64,000 nt of DNA from Flavobacterium palustre (GCF_014639535.1 NZ_BMGA01000003.1:124001-188000); one strand, 5' to 3'. Positions 35,340-45,088 are shown, numbered from the stretch's first letter. Program-made: numbers and translations. Notes: a model not told the origin generated them from the letters alone.

Positions 35340-36797
35340 ATGACCTTAAAAAAATCCCTGTTCCTGTTAAGCGCTTTCTTTTTATTTACTTCCTCCCTTT
35401 TTGCCAAAATAACACTCCCTAAAATTTTAGGCCATAACATGGTTTTGCAACAAAAGAAAAAAGTTGCAATATGGGGAACAGCTGCCCCAAACGAAAAAAT
35501 ATCCGTTGCTTTTGCCAATCAAATCAAAACTACAATTGCCGATAATAAAGGAAACTGGCTAATAAAACTAAAACCGATACAGGCTTCGTTTACTGCGCGT
35601 GAAATGATTATTAAAGGCAATAATACCATTATACTAAAAAACATTCTGGTAGGCGAAGTCTGGCTCTGTTCTGGACAATCCAATATGGAATATGCCTTGC
35701 GAAAGTACAGTGACTACAAAAATCTCCCTGAAGGAAGCCGCCCTCCCGAAGATGACTTAAAAACAGCCAACAATCCCAACATTCGGATTTTTCTGGATCG
35801 CAGAAAATACATGGAGCCAAGTCCGGAACATTTAGGTTGGGATACCGCTATCGGGAGACCTTTAGTCGATTTTTCGGCTGTGGCTTATTATTTTGCCAAA
35901 GATTTATACACGAAATTGCATGTGCCTATCGGAATGATTTCGGCAGCTGTTCCCGGAAGCCGAATTGAACCTTGGATTCAGTCTTCAAAATTAGAATTGG
36001 AACCTCACCTAAAAAACGGAAAAATCCTGAACAAATTAAGTACTGATGATGGTGATAGCGGAAAATTTTATAATACGATGATACAACCTCTCATTCCATA
36101 CACCCTGAAAGGAATGCTATGGTATCAGGGAGAATCCAATTGCTTTTTAGGTGAAAACATCCGCTATGCTTATAAATTAAAAACACTTATTGAAAGTTGG
36201 CGCAACGACTGGCAGGATAAAAAAATGCCATTTTATTTTGTGCAAATTGCACCTTACAATTATTCAGCTTCAAAAGACCGACCGCTTAGTGCTGAAACCC
36301 TTCCTGAATTTTGGGAAGCACAGGCTTTACTCCTGAACTTAAAAAACACCGATTTAATCAGCATAACCGATTTAGTAGATAACACTACCGACTTACACCC
36401 CAGAAACAAATGGGAAATCGGTCGCCGTTTAAGTTTGCTTGCCGCCAATAAGACTTACGGACAGCAAAATATCGTTTGCTCCGGACCTGTTTACCAAAAA
36501 ATGAAAATTATAAATAATAGCATCGAAATTAGTTTCTCAAACACAGAAAGCGGTTTAACGACCCGCGACGGGAAACCACTAAGCTGGTTTAGCATAGCAG
36601 GAGCTGATGGAAAATTTGTTCCGGCAAAAGCAGTTATACAAGGCAATAAAGTAATCGTTTCCGCTCCCGAAGTACAGCATCCTTATTCTGTCCGTTTTGG
36701 GTGGAATGAAGCCGCTCAGTCTAATTTTATCAATAAAGAAGGACTTCCTGCAGTTCCTTTCAGAAGTGACAATCCCTGGGAAAAGCTTTTCAGATAG
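35340..36797 (+). CDS. Sialate O-acetylesterase-like SGNH hydrolase, exported
   Basis: This 485-residue exported esterase has a signal peptide (1-22, ending SSLFA) and the SASA-family arrangement. The nucleophile is Ser114 in LCSGQSNMEYAL; GMLWYQGESNCF supplies the oxyanion and partner motif, and the C-terminal DLHPRNKWEIGRRL supplies the Asp-x-x-His pair. Members remove acetyl groups from sialic acids or plant polysaccharides such as xylan. It stands alone with its own terminator, about 18 kb from the PUL, so its glycan is uncertain. Confidence 0.9.
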   Translation: MTLKKSLFLLSAFFLFTSSLFAKITLPKILGHNMVLQQKKKVAIWGTAAPNEKISVAFANQIKTTIADNKGNWLIKLKPIQASFTAREMIIKGNNTIILKNILVGEVWLCSGQSNMEYALRKYSDYKNLPEGSRPPEDDLKTANNPNIRIFLDRRKYMEPSPEHLGWDTAIGRPLVDFSAVAYYFAKDLYTKLHVPIGMISAAVPGSRIEPWIQSSKLELEPHLKNGKILNKLSTDDGDSGKFYNTMIQPLIPYTLKGMLWYQGESNCFLGENIRYAYKLKTLIESWRNDWQDKKMPFYFVQIAPYNYSASKDRPLSAETLPEFWEAQALLLNLKNTDLISITDLVDNTTDLHPRNKWEIGRRLSLLAANKTYGQQNIVCSGPVYQKMKIINNSIEISFSNTESGLTTRDGKPLSWFSIAGADGKFVPAKAVIQGNKVIVSAPEVQHPYSVRFGWNEAAQSNFINKEGLPAVPFRSDNPWEKLFR

Positions 36798-36817
36798 AAT
36801 AATTGCAACAAATTAGA

Positions 36818-36857
36818 AATCTCATTTTGGACTTAATTTCAAAATGGGATTTTTTTT
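36818..36857 (+). terminator. Terminator of the esterase gene
   Basis: A 12-bp stem (AATCTCATTTTG with CAAAATGGGATT, one G-T pair) is followed by eight T. It lies 20 bp past the stop codon. Confidence 0.85.
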
Positions 36858-36970
36858 AGATCACCCCATAACACTCTTTTTCCTTAATGCGTAACTTTTA
36901 GTGTTGCTCCCTTTTGCTACTGATTCGTTAATCTTCGTTTTAGGAGAAATCCAAAAAAACATACAAGCAC

Positions 36971-37001
36971 AAAAAAAGCCTCTTCTTTCGAAGAGGCTTT
37001 T
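36971..37001 (-). terminator. Terminator of tRNA-His
   Basis: An 11-bp stem (AAAAGCCTCTT/AAGAGGCTTTT) is followed by a T-run on the minus strand, just past the tRNA 3' end. Confidence 0.85.
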
Positions 37002-37009
37002 GAATTTTG

Positions 37010-37084
37010 GGTGGATGACCGGGTTCGAACCGGCGACCCTCGGCACCACAAACCGATGCTCTAACCAGCTGAGCTACAACCACC
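37010..37084 (-). tRNA. tRNA-His (anticodon GTG)
   Basis: The minus strand folds into a full cloverleaf: acceptor GTGGTTG with CATCCAC (one T-T mismatch), D arm with GCTCAGCTGGTTAGAGC, anticodon stem TCGGT/GCCGA with loop TTGTGGT giving anticodon GTG, and T arm GCCGG-TTCGAAC-CCGGT. The gene encodes the extra 5' G at 37084 opposite C73 at 37010, the identity mark of tRNA-His. The 3' CCA is not encoded. It has its own promoter and terminator and is a single-gene unit. Confidence 0.96.
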
Positions 37085-37100
37085 ATTTGCTTTGCGGTTG

Positions 37101-37131
37101 CAAATATACAACGTTTATTGACTTCTGCAAA
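37101..37131 (-). promoter_or_regulatory. Promoter of tRNA-His
   Basis: On the minus strand TTTG (37131-37128), a 19-base spacer and TATATTTG (37108-37101) give a full Bacteroidota promoter. It ends 16 bp before the mature 5' end of the tRNA. Confidence 0.75.
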
Positions 37132-37158
37132 CTATTTTTTCAAAAAAAATCAAGAAAT

Positions 37159-37875
37159 TTATCGTAAATCACCTAAGCTATTGACAGCCAAACACCTTTC
37201 AACTGTAAAACCTTCGGCATAATCTAAGCCAACTAACCTGCCTAAGTCTCTGGAACGATAATTTAAGCTCTCAAAAAAGTTTTTTGAGGTAATTGGCGAC
37301 TCCGGTTCTGTCGAATTCGGATCATAAAACTGAGAACGATACGCTAAAATCGCTTCAATTTTCTTATCGGTAAACCCGGTAATATCTACAACAAAGTCGG
37401 GCTCGATATTTTTCCATTGGATATAATGATACACTAACTTAGGTCGCCAGGCACTTTGCTGCTCACCGTCTAGCTCCGTTTCAATCTTCATTAAACCGGA
37501 TAAAAAACAGGCATCCGAAACCAACTTACTCCCTTTACCATGATCGATATGACGATCATCAATGGCATTGCACAATACAATTTCAGGTTGGTATTTACGA
37601 ATCATTTTGATAATCTCGATTTGGTGTTTTTCATCATTGACAAAAAAACCATCTCTCATACCCAAATTCTCCCTCGCCGAAACTCCCAATATTTTTGCAG
37701 CAGCAGCAGCTTCTTCATCTCTAATCTCCGCCGAACCACGAGTCCCTAATTCTCCACGGGTTAAATCTACAATTCCTACTTTTTTCCCTAAGGAAACTTC
37801 TTTTAAAATGGTTCCCGCACAACCTAATTCTACATCATCAGGATGCGCTCCAAACGCTAATATATCTAGTTTCAT
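37159..37875 (-). CDS. bshB1: Bacillithiol biosynthesis deacetylase BshB1
   Basis: This 238-residue zinc-dependent LmbE/PIG-L family enzyme removes acetate from GlcNAc-malate, the second step of bacillithiol synthesis. The N-terminus has the metal motif GAHPDDVELGCAGT (His11, Asp13, Asp14), then DLTRGELGTRGSAEIRDEEAA and GMRDGFF, and DDRHIDHGKGSKLV. These match BshB1 rather than other LmbE proteins. The sequence supports use of bacillithiol as a low-molecular-weight thiol. It stands alone on the minus strand. Confidence 0.95.
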   Translation of the reverse strand: MKLDILAFGAHPDDVELGCAGTILKEVSLGKKVGIVDLTRGELGTRGSAEIRDEEAAAAAKILGVSARENLGMRDGFFVNDEKHQIEIIKMIRKYQPEIVLCNAIDDRHIDHGKGSKLVSDACFLSGLMKIETELDGEQQSAWRPKLVYHYIQWKNIEPDFVVDITGFTDKKIEAILAYRSQFYDPNSTEPESPITSKNFFESLNYRSRDLGRLVGLDYAEGFTVERCLAVNSLGDLR

Positions 37876-37923
37876 TTATTCTGTTTTTCCTATTCTATTT
37901 TATGCTTTCCTTTTACCGCAAAG

Positions 37924-37946
37924 AAAAAAAGCTTTCGCAAAGCTTT
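37924..37946 (-). terminator. Terminator after the isochorismate synthase gene
   Basis: The stem AAAGCTTT-CGC-AAAGCTTT is followed by a T-run on the minus strand. It lies about 70 bp past the isochorismate synthase stop. Confidence 0.7.
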
Positions 37947-38012
37947 CTAAGTTCTAAATTCTGAGCTCTGCTTTTATTTTGCCTTCTAAAATCTGCTAAC
38001 TGAACACTAACT

Positions 38013-39074
38013 TCAAAGCACATTTTTCATCGTCATCGATTTATTCACACTCTCCTCCCATTCTTTTTCAGGAACACTTTCTTTAGTAATACCGCATCCC
38101 ATATACAAATGCGCTTTCTTATCCTTTATTTGCATACAGCGTAAATTAACATACAAATCTGATTTTTGTTTTTTCTCTGCAAAATCTTTTTTGTTTAATT
38201 CGCCTAAAAAACCGGTGTAATATTCCCTGTCATAGTTTTCATTTTCTAAAATAAAATCTTTAGCCGCTTGTTTTGGCAAACCACAAACTGCCGGAGTTGG
38301 GTGCAAAACCGAAACTACCTGATTTAATTTGGATTCTTTATTAATCACCCCTTCAATATCAGTTTTAATGTGCAACACATTACCCGCCTGAACAGTGTAA
38401 GGACTGGAAATTGCCACTTCAGAAGTCAGACCTTTCAAATTTTCTAATATAAAATCGGTAACATATTGTTGCTCTTCAACTTCTTTTTGTTCCCAAATCA
38501 CATCGGTTTTCCCTTCAAAATTTTGTGTTCCTGCCAATGCCATCGTACAAAACTTTTTCCGACTGGCTTTTAGCAATCGCTCCGGTGTAGCCCCCATCCA
38601 CAAACCTATTTTTGGATGGTACCAACAATAACAAAAAACGCCTGGAAAACGTTGTATTAACCTTGTAAAAACAACAACCAAATCAAAATCAGGTACGTCT
38701 AAGATTTCTTTTCGGGACAAAACAACCTTTTTCAATTCTCCTTTTTGAATGGAATCTATCGCTTTCTGAATTAAATTTTCAAAATGCGTTTTTTCCTGTT
38801 GCTTTTCTTCAGTAACTAAACCAACAGTATGGTTTTCTTCGAAAGAATCAATTTCCGACTCCCAAATTACCGATTGATTTTTAGGTATCAATATCATCTG
38901 ATTGCCATTGAAAGGAGCAAAAACAAAACCGGTTTCGTCCAAAGTTTCAGCAAAATACAGATGATCATTTTTTTGAAAAAAACCTCTCACCTCCGACTTA
39001 TAAGGCTTACTATAAATAACAAAAGGTAATTTTTGGGCTTCTTGTTGCTTTACTTTTATAAAAAAATCAATCAT
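38013..39074 (-). CDS. menF: Isochorismate synthase
   Basis: This 353-residue chorismate-binding enzyme converts chorismate to isochorismate, the entry to menaquinone synthesis. The C-terminal catalytic domain shows KVVLSRKEI, FPGVFCYCWYHPKIGLWMGATPERLL, LHPTPAVCGLPKQAAKDFI, YYTGFLGE, and the metal-binding end LYMGCGITKESVPEKEWEES. The N-terminal part is short, as usual in Bacteroidota. The thioesterase gene lies 38 bp upstream on the same strand, which favours a menaquinone role over siderophore synthesis. Confidence 0.92.
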   Translation of the reverse strand: MIDFFIKVKQQEAQKLPFVIYSKPYKSEVRGFFQKNDHLYFAETLDETGFVFAPFNGNQMILIPKNQSVIWESEIDSFEENHTVGLVTEEKQQEKTHFENLIQKAIDSIQKGELKKVVLSRKEILDVPDFDLVVVFTRLIQRFPGVFCYCWYHPKIGLWMGATPERLLKASRKKFCTMALAGTQNFEGKTDVIWEQKEVEEQQYVTDFILENLKGLTSEVAISSPYTVQAGNVLHIKTDIEGVINKESKLNQVVSVLHPTPAVCGLPKQAAKDFILENENYDREYYTGFLGELNKKDFAEKKQKSDLYVNLRCMQIKDKKAHLYMGCGITKESVPEKEWEESVNKSMTMKNVL

Positions 39075-39112
39075 ACGTTAATTTTATTAAGGTTGTCTTT
39101 ATTCAAAAAAGT

Positions 39113-39547
39113 CTAGTGTGTTTTCTTTCTTTTTGGCAAAACCATATTCGTGAGTTTACAAAGCGAAATCAGATTATCCCTTTCATCTACAATGCGAATT
39201 TCCCATAAATGGATGCTTGCTCCCTGATGAATGATTTTTGCCGTTGCAGTAACTACGCCTTCGCGCTTGGATTTTAAATGATTGGCAGCTATTTCAATAC
39301 CACGTACTTCGCTAACTTCGGGATTGATAAATATAAAAGAAGCAGCACTCCCCACGCTTTCCGCCAAAGCTACCGTAGCTCCTCCGTGTAACAAGCCCAT
39401 CGGCTGATGAACGCTTGGATTTACTGGCATTTTAGCAACTAAAAAACCTTCGCCAGCATCAATATATTCAATATTTAAGGTTTCCATTAAAGTATTTTTC
39501 GAAATACGATTACAGTATTCCAATATTTTTTCTTTATCGAATGTCAT
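39113..39547 (-). CDS. Hotdog-fold thioesterase, probable DHNA-CoA hydrolase
   Basis: This 144-residue PaaI/MenI-type hotdog protein has MPVNPSVHQPMGLLHGGATVALAESVGSAAS (given here in parts: VHQPMGLLHGGATVALAE, then SVGSAAS) with the catalytic Glu in ALAESVG, followed by GIEIAANHLKSKREG. Members hydrolyse 1,4-dihydroxy-2-naphthoyl-CoA in menaquinone synthesis or phenylacetyl-CoA-type esters. Its position 38 bp before isochorismate synthase favours the menaquinone step. The start codon lies in a spacer holding an inverted repeat. Confidence 0.85.
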   Translation of the reverse strand: MTFDKEKILEYCNRISKNTLMETLNIEYIDAGEGFLVAKMPVNPSVHQPMGLLHGGATVALAESVGSAASFIFINPEVSEVRGIEIAANHLKSKREGVVTATAKIIHQGASIHLWEIRIVDERDNLISLCKLTNMVLPKRKKTH

Positions 39548-39558
39548 AATTTTATTTT

Positions 39559-39627
39559 AATCGATTGTAAAAATAAAGAAAGAATATATACCAGCCTCCA
39601 AATTAGAAGCATATTCTACAATCGATT
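39559..39627. repeat. Inverted repeat in a divergent promoter region
   Basis: AATCGATTGTA (39559-39569) and its exact complement TACAATCGATT (39617-39627) flank 47 bp between the divergent thioesterase and beta-helix genes. It may be a two-site operator or a palindromic repeat. Confidence 0.4.
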
Positions 39628-39684
39628 TTAAAATAAAGTCCCAACAAATAAGATTTTTTCTATTTTTACCAAAAAACAAAAATC

Positions 39685-41199
39685 ATGCGTCCTTTTTCGC
39701 TACTTTTTATCTTCACAATTCTAATAACAATCTGTTCCTGCCGTTCCGATTTTTCCACTGTACCCAGTTCCGGAAAATTAGCTTTTTCAAGAGATACTGT
39801 TTTTTTAGATACTGTTTTTTCTACGATCAGTTCGAGCACTTACTTGTTGAAAGTCTACAATCACAGTAAAAATGACATTAATATTCCAACGATTAAATTA
39901 GGTAAAGGATTGAATTCTAAATACCGCATGACTGTTGACGGCATGCAGGGCGAAAACAACAAAACTTTTAACAATGTGACTTTGCTGGCTAAAGACAGTC
40001 TGTATGTTTTTATTGAAACCACTCCCAATATCGCCGATGCAAATTCCAACGATTTTTTATACACAGACGACATTGAATTTGACAGCGGCTCCAATTTACA
40101 AAAAGTAGCCTTACTCACTTTGGTTAAAGATGCTGTTTTCCTTTACCCAAAACGCCTGAACGATGGTAAAACTGAAACAGTCACTTTTGACAACACCGAA
40201 TTAAGTGGTTTTTATTTGGACGAAAATGACGCAACTAATGGCAACGAACTGCATTTCACCAATCAAAAACCCTATGTTATTTATGGTTATGCCACCGTTC
40301 CCGAAGGAAAAACAGTCGTTTTTGATGCCGGAGCCCGGGTTTATTTTCACGCTAAATCGGGTTTAATTGTACCACAAGGAGCCACTTTACAATGCAACGG
40401 AAATATTTCAACCACTAGTAAACAGGAAAAGGAAGTCATTTTTGAAGGCGATCGCCTTGAAGCTGATTACGCCAATGTTCCCGGACAATGGGCAGCGATT
40501 TGGTTACGCGATGGCAGCACTAAACACAACATCAATCATCTTACCATCAAAAATGCTACAATCGGCTTGCGAATTGACAATCATGACAACACCACTGTTT
40601 CGATAAAAAACAGCCAAATTTACAACTCATCCAACTATGGAATTTTGGCTCAAAATGCCCGGATAAAAGGCGAAAACATTGTAATCAATACAGCAGGTCA
40701 GGCCGCTTTAGCCTGCACTTACGGAGGAAATTACGAGTTTACACATTGTACTTTTAACAACAATTGGAGTAATGCAAGCCAATTGACCTTAGCTATAAAC
40801 AATTATAAATCAGGAGCAAATCCAGAAGCAAAAGATTTGACCAAGGCCACTTTTAACAATTGCATTATTTATGGCGCTTACTCAAACGAATTCAGTTTAA
40901 ACAAAAACAACGCAGCTCTTTTTGAATACCAATTCAATAATTGCCTGTTAAAAACAGATGCAAACAGCACAAATCCTTTGTATAATTTCACTGCCGATGC
41001 AACGCATTACAACAAAATTATTTTAAACCAAAATCCGCATTTTTTTGACGTTGCAAAAAACAAACTCAATATCGATAATACTTCAGCCGCTTTCGCAAAA
41101 GGTAATCCAGCTTATTTAATCCCACTGGACATTAACGGAAAGAGCAGAACTTCTCCTCCTGATTTGGGAGCTTATCAGAGTATTGCTTTTCCGAAATAA
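39685..41199 (+). CDS. Right-handed beta-helix lipoprotein
   Basis: This 504-residue lipoprotein (TICSC, lipid Cys19) starts with an Ig-like beta region (about 25-150, STYLLKVYNHSKNDINIP) and continues with parallel beta-helix coils (VYFHAKSGLIVPQGATLQ, HLTIKNATIGLRIDNHD, NYGILAQNARIKGENIVIN). It resembles Bacteroidota proteins annotated as right-handed parallel beta-helix repeat proteins. No catalytic pattern is visible. The function is unknown; surface carbohydrate binding or a structural role is possible. Confidence 0.8.
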   Translation: MRPFSLLFIFTILITICSCRSDFSTVPSSGKLAFSRDTVFLDTVFSTISSSTYLLKVYNHSKNDINIPTIKLGKGLNSKYRMTVDGMQGENNKTFNNVTLLAKDSLYVFIETTPNIADANSNDFLYTDDIEFDSGSNLQKVALLTLVKDAVFLYPKRLNDGKTETVTFDNTELSGFYLDENDATNGNELHFTNQKPYVIYGYATVPEGKTVVFDAGARVYFHAKSGLIVPQGATLQCNGNISTTSKQEKEVIFEGDRLEADYANVPGQWAAIWLRDGSTKHNINHLTIKNATIGLRIDNHDNTTVSIKNSQIYNSSNYGILAQNARIKGENIVINTAGQAALACTYGGNYEFTHCTFNNNWSNASQLTLAINNYKSGANPEAKDLTKATFNNCIIYGAYSNEFSLNKNNAALFEYQFNNCLLKTDANSTNPLYNFTADATHYNKIILNQNPHFFDVAKNKLNIDNTSAAFAKGNPAYLIPLDINGKSRTSPPDLGAYQSIAFPK

Positions 41200-41221
41200 A
41201 ATTAATTTCAAAATTAAACAG

Positions 41222-41280
41222 ACCGCAAATTCGCAAATTATTTTCGTTTTAGAATCAATGAAAATTTGCGAATTTGCGGT
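41222..41280. repeat. Intergenic palindromic repeat, copy A
   Basis: ACCGCAAATTCGCAAATT and its exact complement AATTTGCGAATTTGCGGT are separated by 23 bp. The same left arm recurs exactly at 58658-58675. A T-run follows, so it may also act as terminator for the beta-helix gene. Confidence 0.75.
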
Positions 41281-41324
41281 AATTTTTTAATTCCTTGATT
41301 TTGTAAAATAGTTTGCATTTGACA

Positions 41325-41356
41325 TTTGCTCGTACTATATATTTAAACTAAATTTG
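41325..41356 (+). promoter_or_regulatory. Promoter of purL
   Basis: TTTG (41325-41328), a 20-base spacer and TAAATTTG (41349-41356) match the Bacteroidota promoter. Transcription would begin about 20 bp before the purL ATG. Confidence 0.65.
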
Positions 41357-41382
41357 CATCGCAATTCATCAAATACAAAACA

Positions 41383-44300
41383 ATGATTCATTTCTTTGAA
41401 AACCAAAGCAACGCAATTTTTGCCGTACAAACACAAGGCGAAATTTCGGCTCAAGATATTTCTAAACTGAACTGGCTTTTTGCCGATGCAAATAAAATAG
41501 AGAAATCCGTATTATCGGATTTTTTTGTTGGTCCCCGCGCCACTATGATTACGCCTTGGAGTACTAATGCCGTAGAAATTACCCAAAACATGGGAATTTC
41601 CGGAATCATTCGTATCGAAGAATTTTACAAAGCATCAGAAGACTTCACTGATTTCGACCCAATGCTTTCTCAAAAATATACCGAATTAAACCAGGATATT
41701 TTCACTATCAATATTCAACCGGAACCAATTCTGGAAATTGACAATATTGATGCTTATAACAAACAGGAAGGTTTGGCTTTAAGCTTAGAAGAAGTAGAAT
41801 ACTTAGATAATTTGGCTACCAAATTAGGAAGAAAACTAACAGATTCTGAAATTTTTGCTTTTTCCCAAGCCAATTCAGAGCACTGTCGTCACAAGATTTT
41901 CAACGGAACATTTGTAATTGACGGTGAAGAAAAAGAAACTTCTCTTTTCAAATTAATCAAGAAAACATCACAGGAAAATCCTAACGATATCGTTTCGGCT
42001 TACAAAGACAATGTAGCTTTTGTAAAAGGACCAAAAGTGCAACAATTTGCTCCTAAAACTGCCGATAAACCTGATTTTTACGAAATAAAAGAATTTGATT
42101 CAGTTATTTCCTTAAAAGCAGAAACACACAACTTCCCAACTACGGTAGAGCCTTTCAATGGTGCCGCTACCGGTTCAGGTGGAGAAATCCGTGACCGTTT
42201 AGCAGGAGGACAAGGTTCATTGCCATTGGCAGGAACCGCAGTTTATATGACTTCTTACTCCCGTTTGGCTAATGACCGAAACTGGGAAAATGGAGTTGCC
42301 GAAAGAAAATGGTTGTATCAAACACCAATGGATATTTTGATTAAAGCTTCTAATGGAGCTTCTGATTTCGGAAATAAATTTGGACAACCTTTAATTACAG
42401 GTTCCCTTTTAACTTTCGAACATCAGGAAAATGAGCGCAAGTTAGGATACGATAAAGTAATCATGCAGGCAGGTGGAATTGGTTACGGAAAATTAGATCA
42501 GGCTATCAAGCACAAACCGAAAGAAGGGGATAAAATCGTTATTCTTGGTGGAGAAAATTATAGAATCGGAATGGGTGGAGCTGCAGTTTCTTCAGCAGAT
42601 ACCGGAGCTTTCGGTTCAGGAATCGAGTTAAATGCTATTCAGCGTTCGAATCCGGAAATGCAAAAACGTGCTGCTAATGCCATTCGTGGATTAGTAGAAA
42701 GCGATAACAATCCAATTGTTTCTATTCATGATCACGGTGCAGGTGGACACTTGAACTGTCTTTCTGAACTAGTGGAAGAAACCGGAGGTTTGATTGATTT
42801 AGATAAATTACCTGTTGGAGATCCAACTCTTTCGGCTAAAGAAATTATTGGTAACGAATCTCAGGAAAGAATGGGATTGGTTATTGGTCAAAAAGACATC
42901 GATACTTTACAAAGAATCGCCGACAGAGAGCGCTCTCCAATGTACGAAGTAGGTGATGTAACAGGAGACCACCGTTTTACTTTTGAATCAAAAACCAATG
43001 GTGCCAAACCAATGGATTATGCTTTGGAAGATTTCTTCGGAAGTTCTCCAAAAACGATTATGACCGATAAAACTGTTGACTATAACTACGCTGAATTAGA
43101 TTATACTAAAGATAAAATTACTACTTATTTAGAAGCGGTTCTACAATTGGAAGCCGTAGCTTCTAAAGACTGGTTAACCAATAAAGTGGATCGTTGTGTA
43201 GGCGGAAAAGTAGCCAAACAACAATGTGCCGGACCATTACAATTGCCATTAAACAACTGTGGTGTAGTTGCTTTGGATTATTTAGGAAAAGAAGGAATTG
43301 CAACCTCTATAGGTCACGCTCCTATCTCGGCTTTGATTGATCCTGTTGCAGGAAGCCGCAACGCCATTGCCGAATCTTTATCCAACATTGTTTGGGCACC
43401 AATTAAAGACGGATTAAAAGGAATTTCATTATCAGCTAACTGGATGTGGGCTTGTAAAAACGAAGGTGAAGACGCTCGTTTATATGCTGCCGTAGAAGGT
43501 TGTTCTGATTTTGCTATCGAATTAGGAATCAATATTCCAACCGGAAAAGATTCGCTTTCGATGAAACAAAAATATCCAAATGACGAAGTAATCGCTCCGG
43601 GAACGGTAATTATTTCGGCTGCCGGTAACTGTACTGATATTAGAAAAGTAGTAGAACCTGTTTTACAAAAAGACGGAGGTTCTATTTATTATATCAATTT
43701 ATCTCAGGATGAGTACAAATTAGGAGGTTCATCTTTTGCACAAATTCTGAACACTATTGGAAATGAAACGCCTACAATTAAAGACGCTGCTTTCTTTAAA
43801 AACGCTTTCAATACTATCCAGGAATTAATTTTAGAAGGAAACATTGTAGCGGGTCACGATATTGGAAGTGGTGGTTTAATCACTACTTTATTAGAAATGT
43901 GTTTTGCTGATGTGAACTTGGGAGCTAAAATTGACTTCTCTGTTTTCGAAGAAAAAGACATCATCAAATATCTTTTTGCAGAAAATATCGGAATTGTGTT
44001 CCAGGCTAAAGACGACGCAACTTTAGAAAGCAAATTAAACGCTAACGGAGTTAGTTTCTACAAATTAGGAACAGCAACAAATGAAGCTACTTTAGATTTC
44101 GGTCCATGTAAATTAGACATTGCTAAATACAGAGATGTTTGGTTTAAAACTTCATTCTTATTAGACCAAAAACAATCGAAGAACGGAACAGCACAAGAAC
44201 GTTACGACAACTATAAAAACCAACCGTTAAACTTTAGTTTCCCTGCTCATTTTACAGGTAAAAAACCTGAAGTTGACGCTTCAAAACCAAGACCAAAAGC

Positions 44301-45036
44301 AGCGATTATCCGTGAAAAAGGATCTAACTCTGAGCGCGAAATGGCCAATGCGATGTTCTTAGCCGGTTTTGATGTAAAAGACGTTCACATGACCGATTTG
44401 ATTTCCGGTCGTGAAACTCTGGAAGATATTCAGTTTATTGGAGCTGTGGGTGGATTCTCTAACTCTGACGTTTTAGGTTCTGCTAAAGGTTGGGCTGGTG
44501 CTTTCAAGTACAACGAAAAAGCCAATACCGCTTTGAAAAACTTCTTTAAAAGAGAAGACACTTTATCAGTAGGTATTTGTAACGGTTGCCAGTTGTTCAT
44601 GGAGTTAGAAGTAATTAATCCGGAACATGAAGTACACGGAAAAATGTTGCACAACAACAGTCACAAACACGAGAGTATCTTTACTTCTGTAACGGTACAG
44701 GAAAACAATTCGGTGATGTTATCTACTTTAGCCGGAACAACTTTGGGAGTTTGGGTTTCTCATGGTGAAGGTAAATTTAACTTGCCAATGGGTGAAGAAA
44801 ACTACAACATTGTAGGTAAATATGGTTACGAAGGATATCCTGCAAACCCTAATGGTTCTGACTTCAACACAGCAATGTTGTGTGATGCTACAGGACGTCA
44901 CCTGGTAACGATGCCACACATTGAGCGTTCAGTTTTCCAATGGAACTGGGCAAATTACCCAAGCCACAGAAACGATGAAGTTACTCCTTGGCAGGAAGCC
45001 TTTGTCAATGCCAGAAAATGGCTAGAAAACAAATAA
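41383..45036 (+). CDS. purL: Phosphoribosylformylglycinamidine synthase, long fused form
   Basis: This 1217-residue enzyme catalyses the fourth step of purine synthesis, making FGAM from FGAR, glutamine and ATP. The first part has the FGAM synthase domains (FAFSQANSEHCRHKIFNG, LKAETHNFPTTVEPFNGAATGSGGEIRD given in part, and IHDHGAGGHLNCLSE). The C-terminal glutaminase has Cys1066 in VGICNGCQLFMELE, His1179 and Glu1181 in PHIERSVFQ. This is the single-chain type, fused unlike the PurSQL of Bacillus. A purine riboswitch was not seen in the short leader. Confidence 0.97.
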   Translation: MIHFFENQSNAIFAVQTQGEISAQDISKLNWLFADANKIEKSVLSDFFVGPRATMITPWSTNAVEITQNMGISGIIRIEEFYKASEDFTDFDPMLSQKYTELNQDIFTINIQPEPILEIDNIDAYNKQEGLALSLEEVEYLDNLATKLGRKLTDSEIFAFSQANSEHCRHKIFNGTFVIDGEEKETSLFKLIKKTSQENPNDIVSAYKDNVAFVKGPKVQQFAPKTADKPDFYEIKEFDSVISLKAETHNFPTTVEPFNGAATGSGGEIRDRLAGGQGSLPLAGTAVYMTSYSRLANDRNWENGVAERKWLYQTPMDILIKASNGASDFGNKFGQPLITGSLLTFEHQENERKLGYDKVIMQAGGIGYGKLDQAIKHKPKEGDKIVILGGENYRIGMGGAAVSSADTGAFGSGIELNAIQRSNPEMQKRAANAIRGLVESDNNPIVSIHDHGAGGHLNCLSELVEETGGLIDLDKLPVGDPTLSAKEIIGNESQERMGLVIGQKDIDTLQRIADRERSPMYEVGDVTGDHRFTFESKTNGAKPMDYALEDFFGSSPKTIMTDKTVDYNYAELDYTKDKITTYLEAVLQLEAVASKDWLTNKVDRCVGGKVAKQQCAGPLQLPLNNCGVVALDYLGKEGIATSIGHAPISALIDPVAGSRNAIAESLSNIVWAPIKDGLKGISLSANWMWACKNEGEDARLYAAVEGCSDFAIELGINIPTGKDSLSMKQKYPNDEVIAPGTVIISAAGNCTDIRKVVEPVLQKDGGSIYYINLSQDEYKLGGSSFAQILNTIGNETPTIKDAAFFKNAFNTIQELILEGNIVAGHDIGSGGLITTLLEMCFADVNLGAKIDFSVFEEKDIIKYLFAENIGIVFQAKDDATLESKLNANGVSFYKLGTATNEATLDFGPCKLDIAKYRDVWFKTSFLLDQKQSKNGTAQERYDNYKNQPLNFSFPAHFTGKKPEVDASKPRPKAAIIREKGSNSEREMANAMFLAGFDVKDVHMTDLISGRETLEDIQFIGAVGGFSNSDVLGSAKGWAGAFKYNEKANTALKNFFKREDTLSVGICNGCQLFMELEVINPEHEVHGKMLHNNSHKHESIFTSVTVQENNSVMLSTLAGTTLGVWVSHGEGKFNLPMGEENYNIVGKYGYEGYPANPNGSDFNTAMLCDATGRHLVTMPHIERSVFQWNWANYPSHRNDEVTPWQEAFVNARKWLENK

Positions 45037-45058
45037 TTTTTAGTTTATCAATATAAGG

Positions 45059-45088
45059 AAAGCGTTCTCGAGAGGGAACGCTTTTTTT
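45059..45088 (+). terminator. Terminator of purL
   Basis: A 9-bp stem AAAGCGTTC/GAACGCTTT is followed by a T-run, 23 bp past the stop. Confidence 0.88.

Noticed and set aside
36901-37167. An 88-codon plus-strand ORF with the peptide WMTGFEPATLGTTNRCSNQL
   Set aside because: It runs antisense through tRNA-His and its terminator; this peptide is a well-known artefact of antisense tRNA translation.
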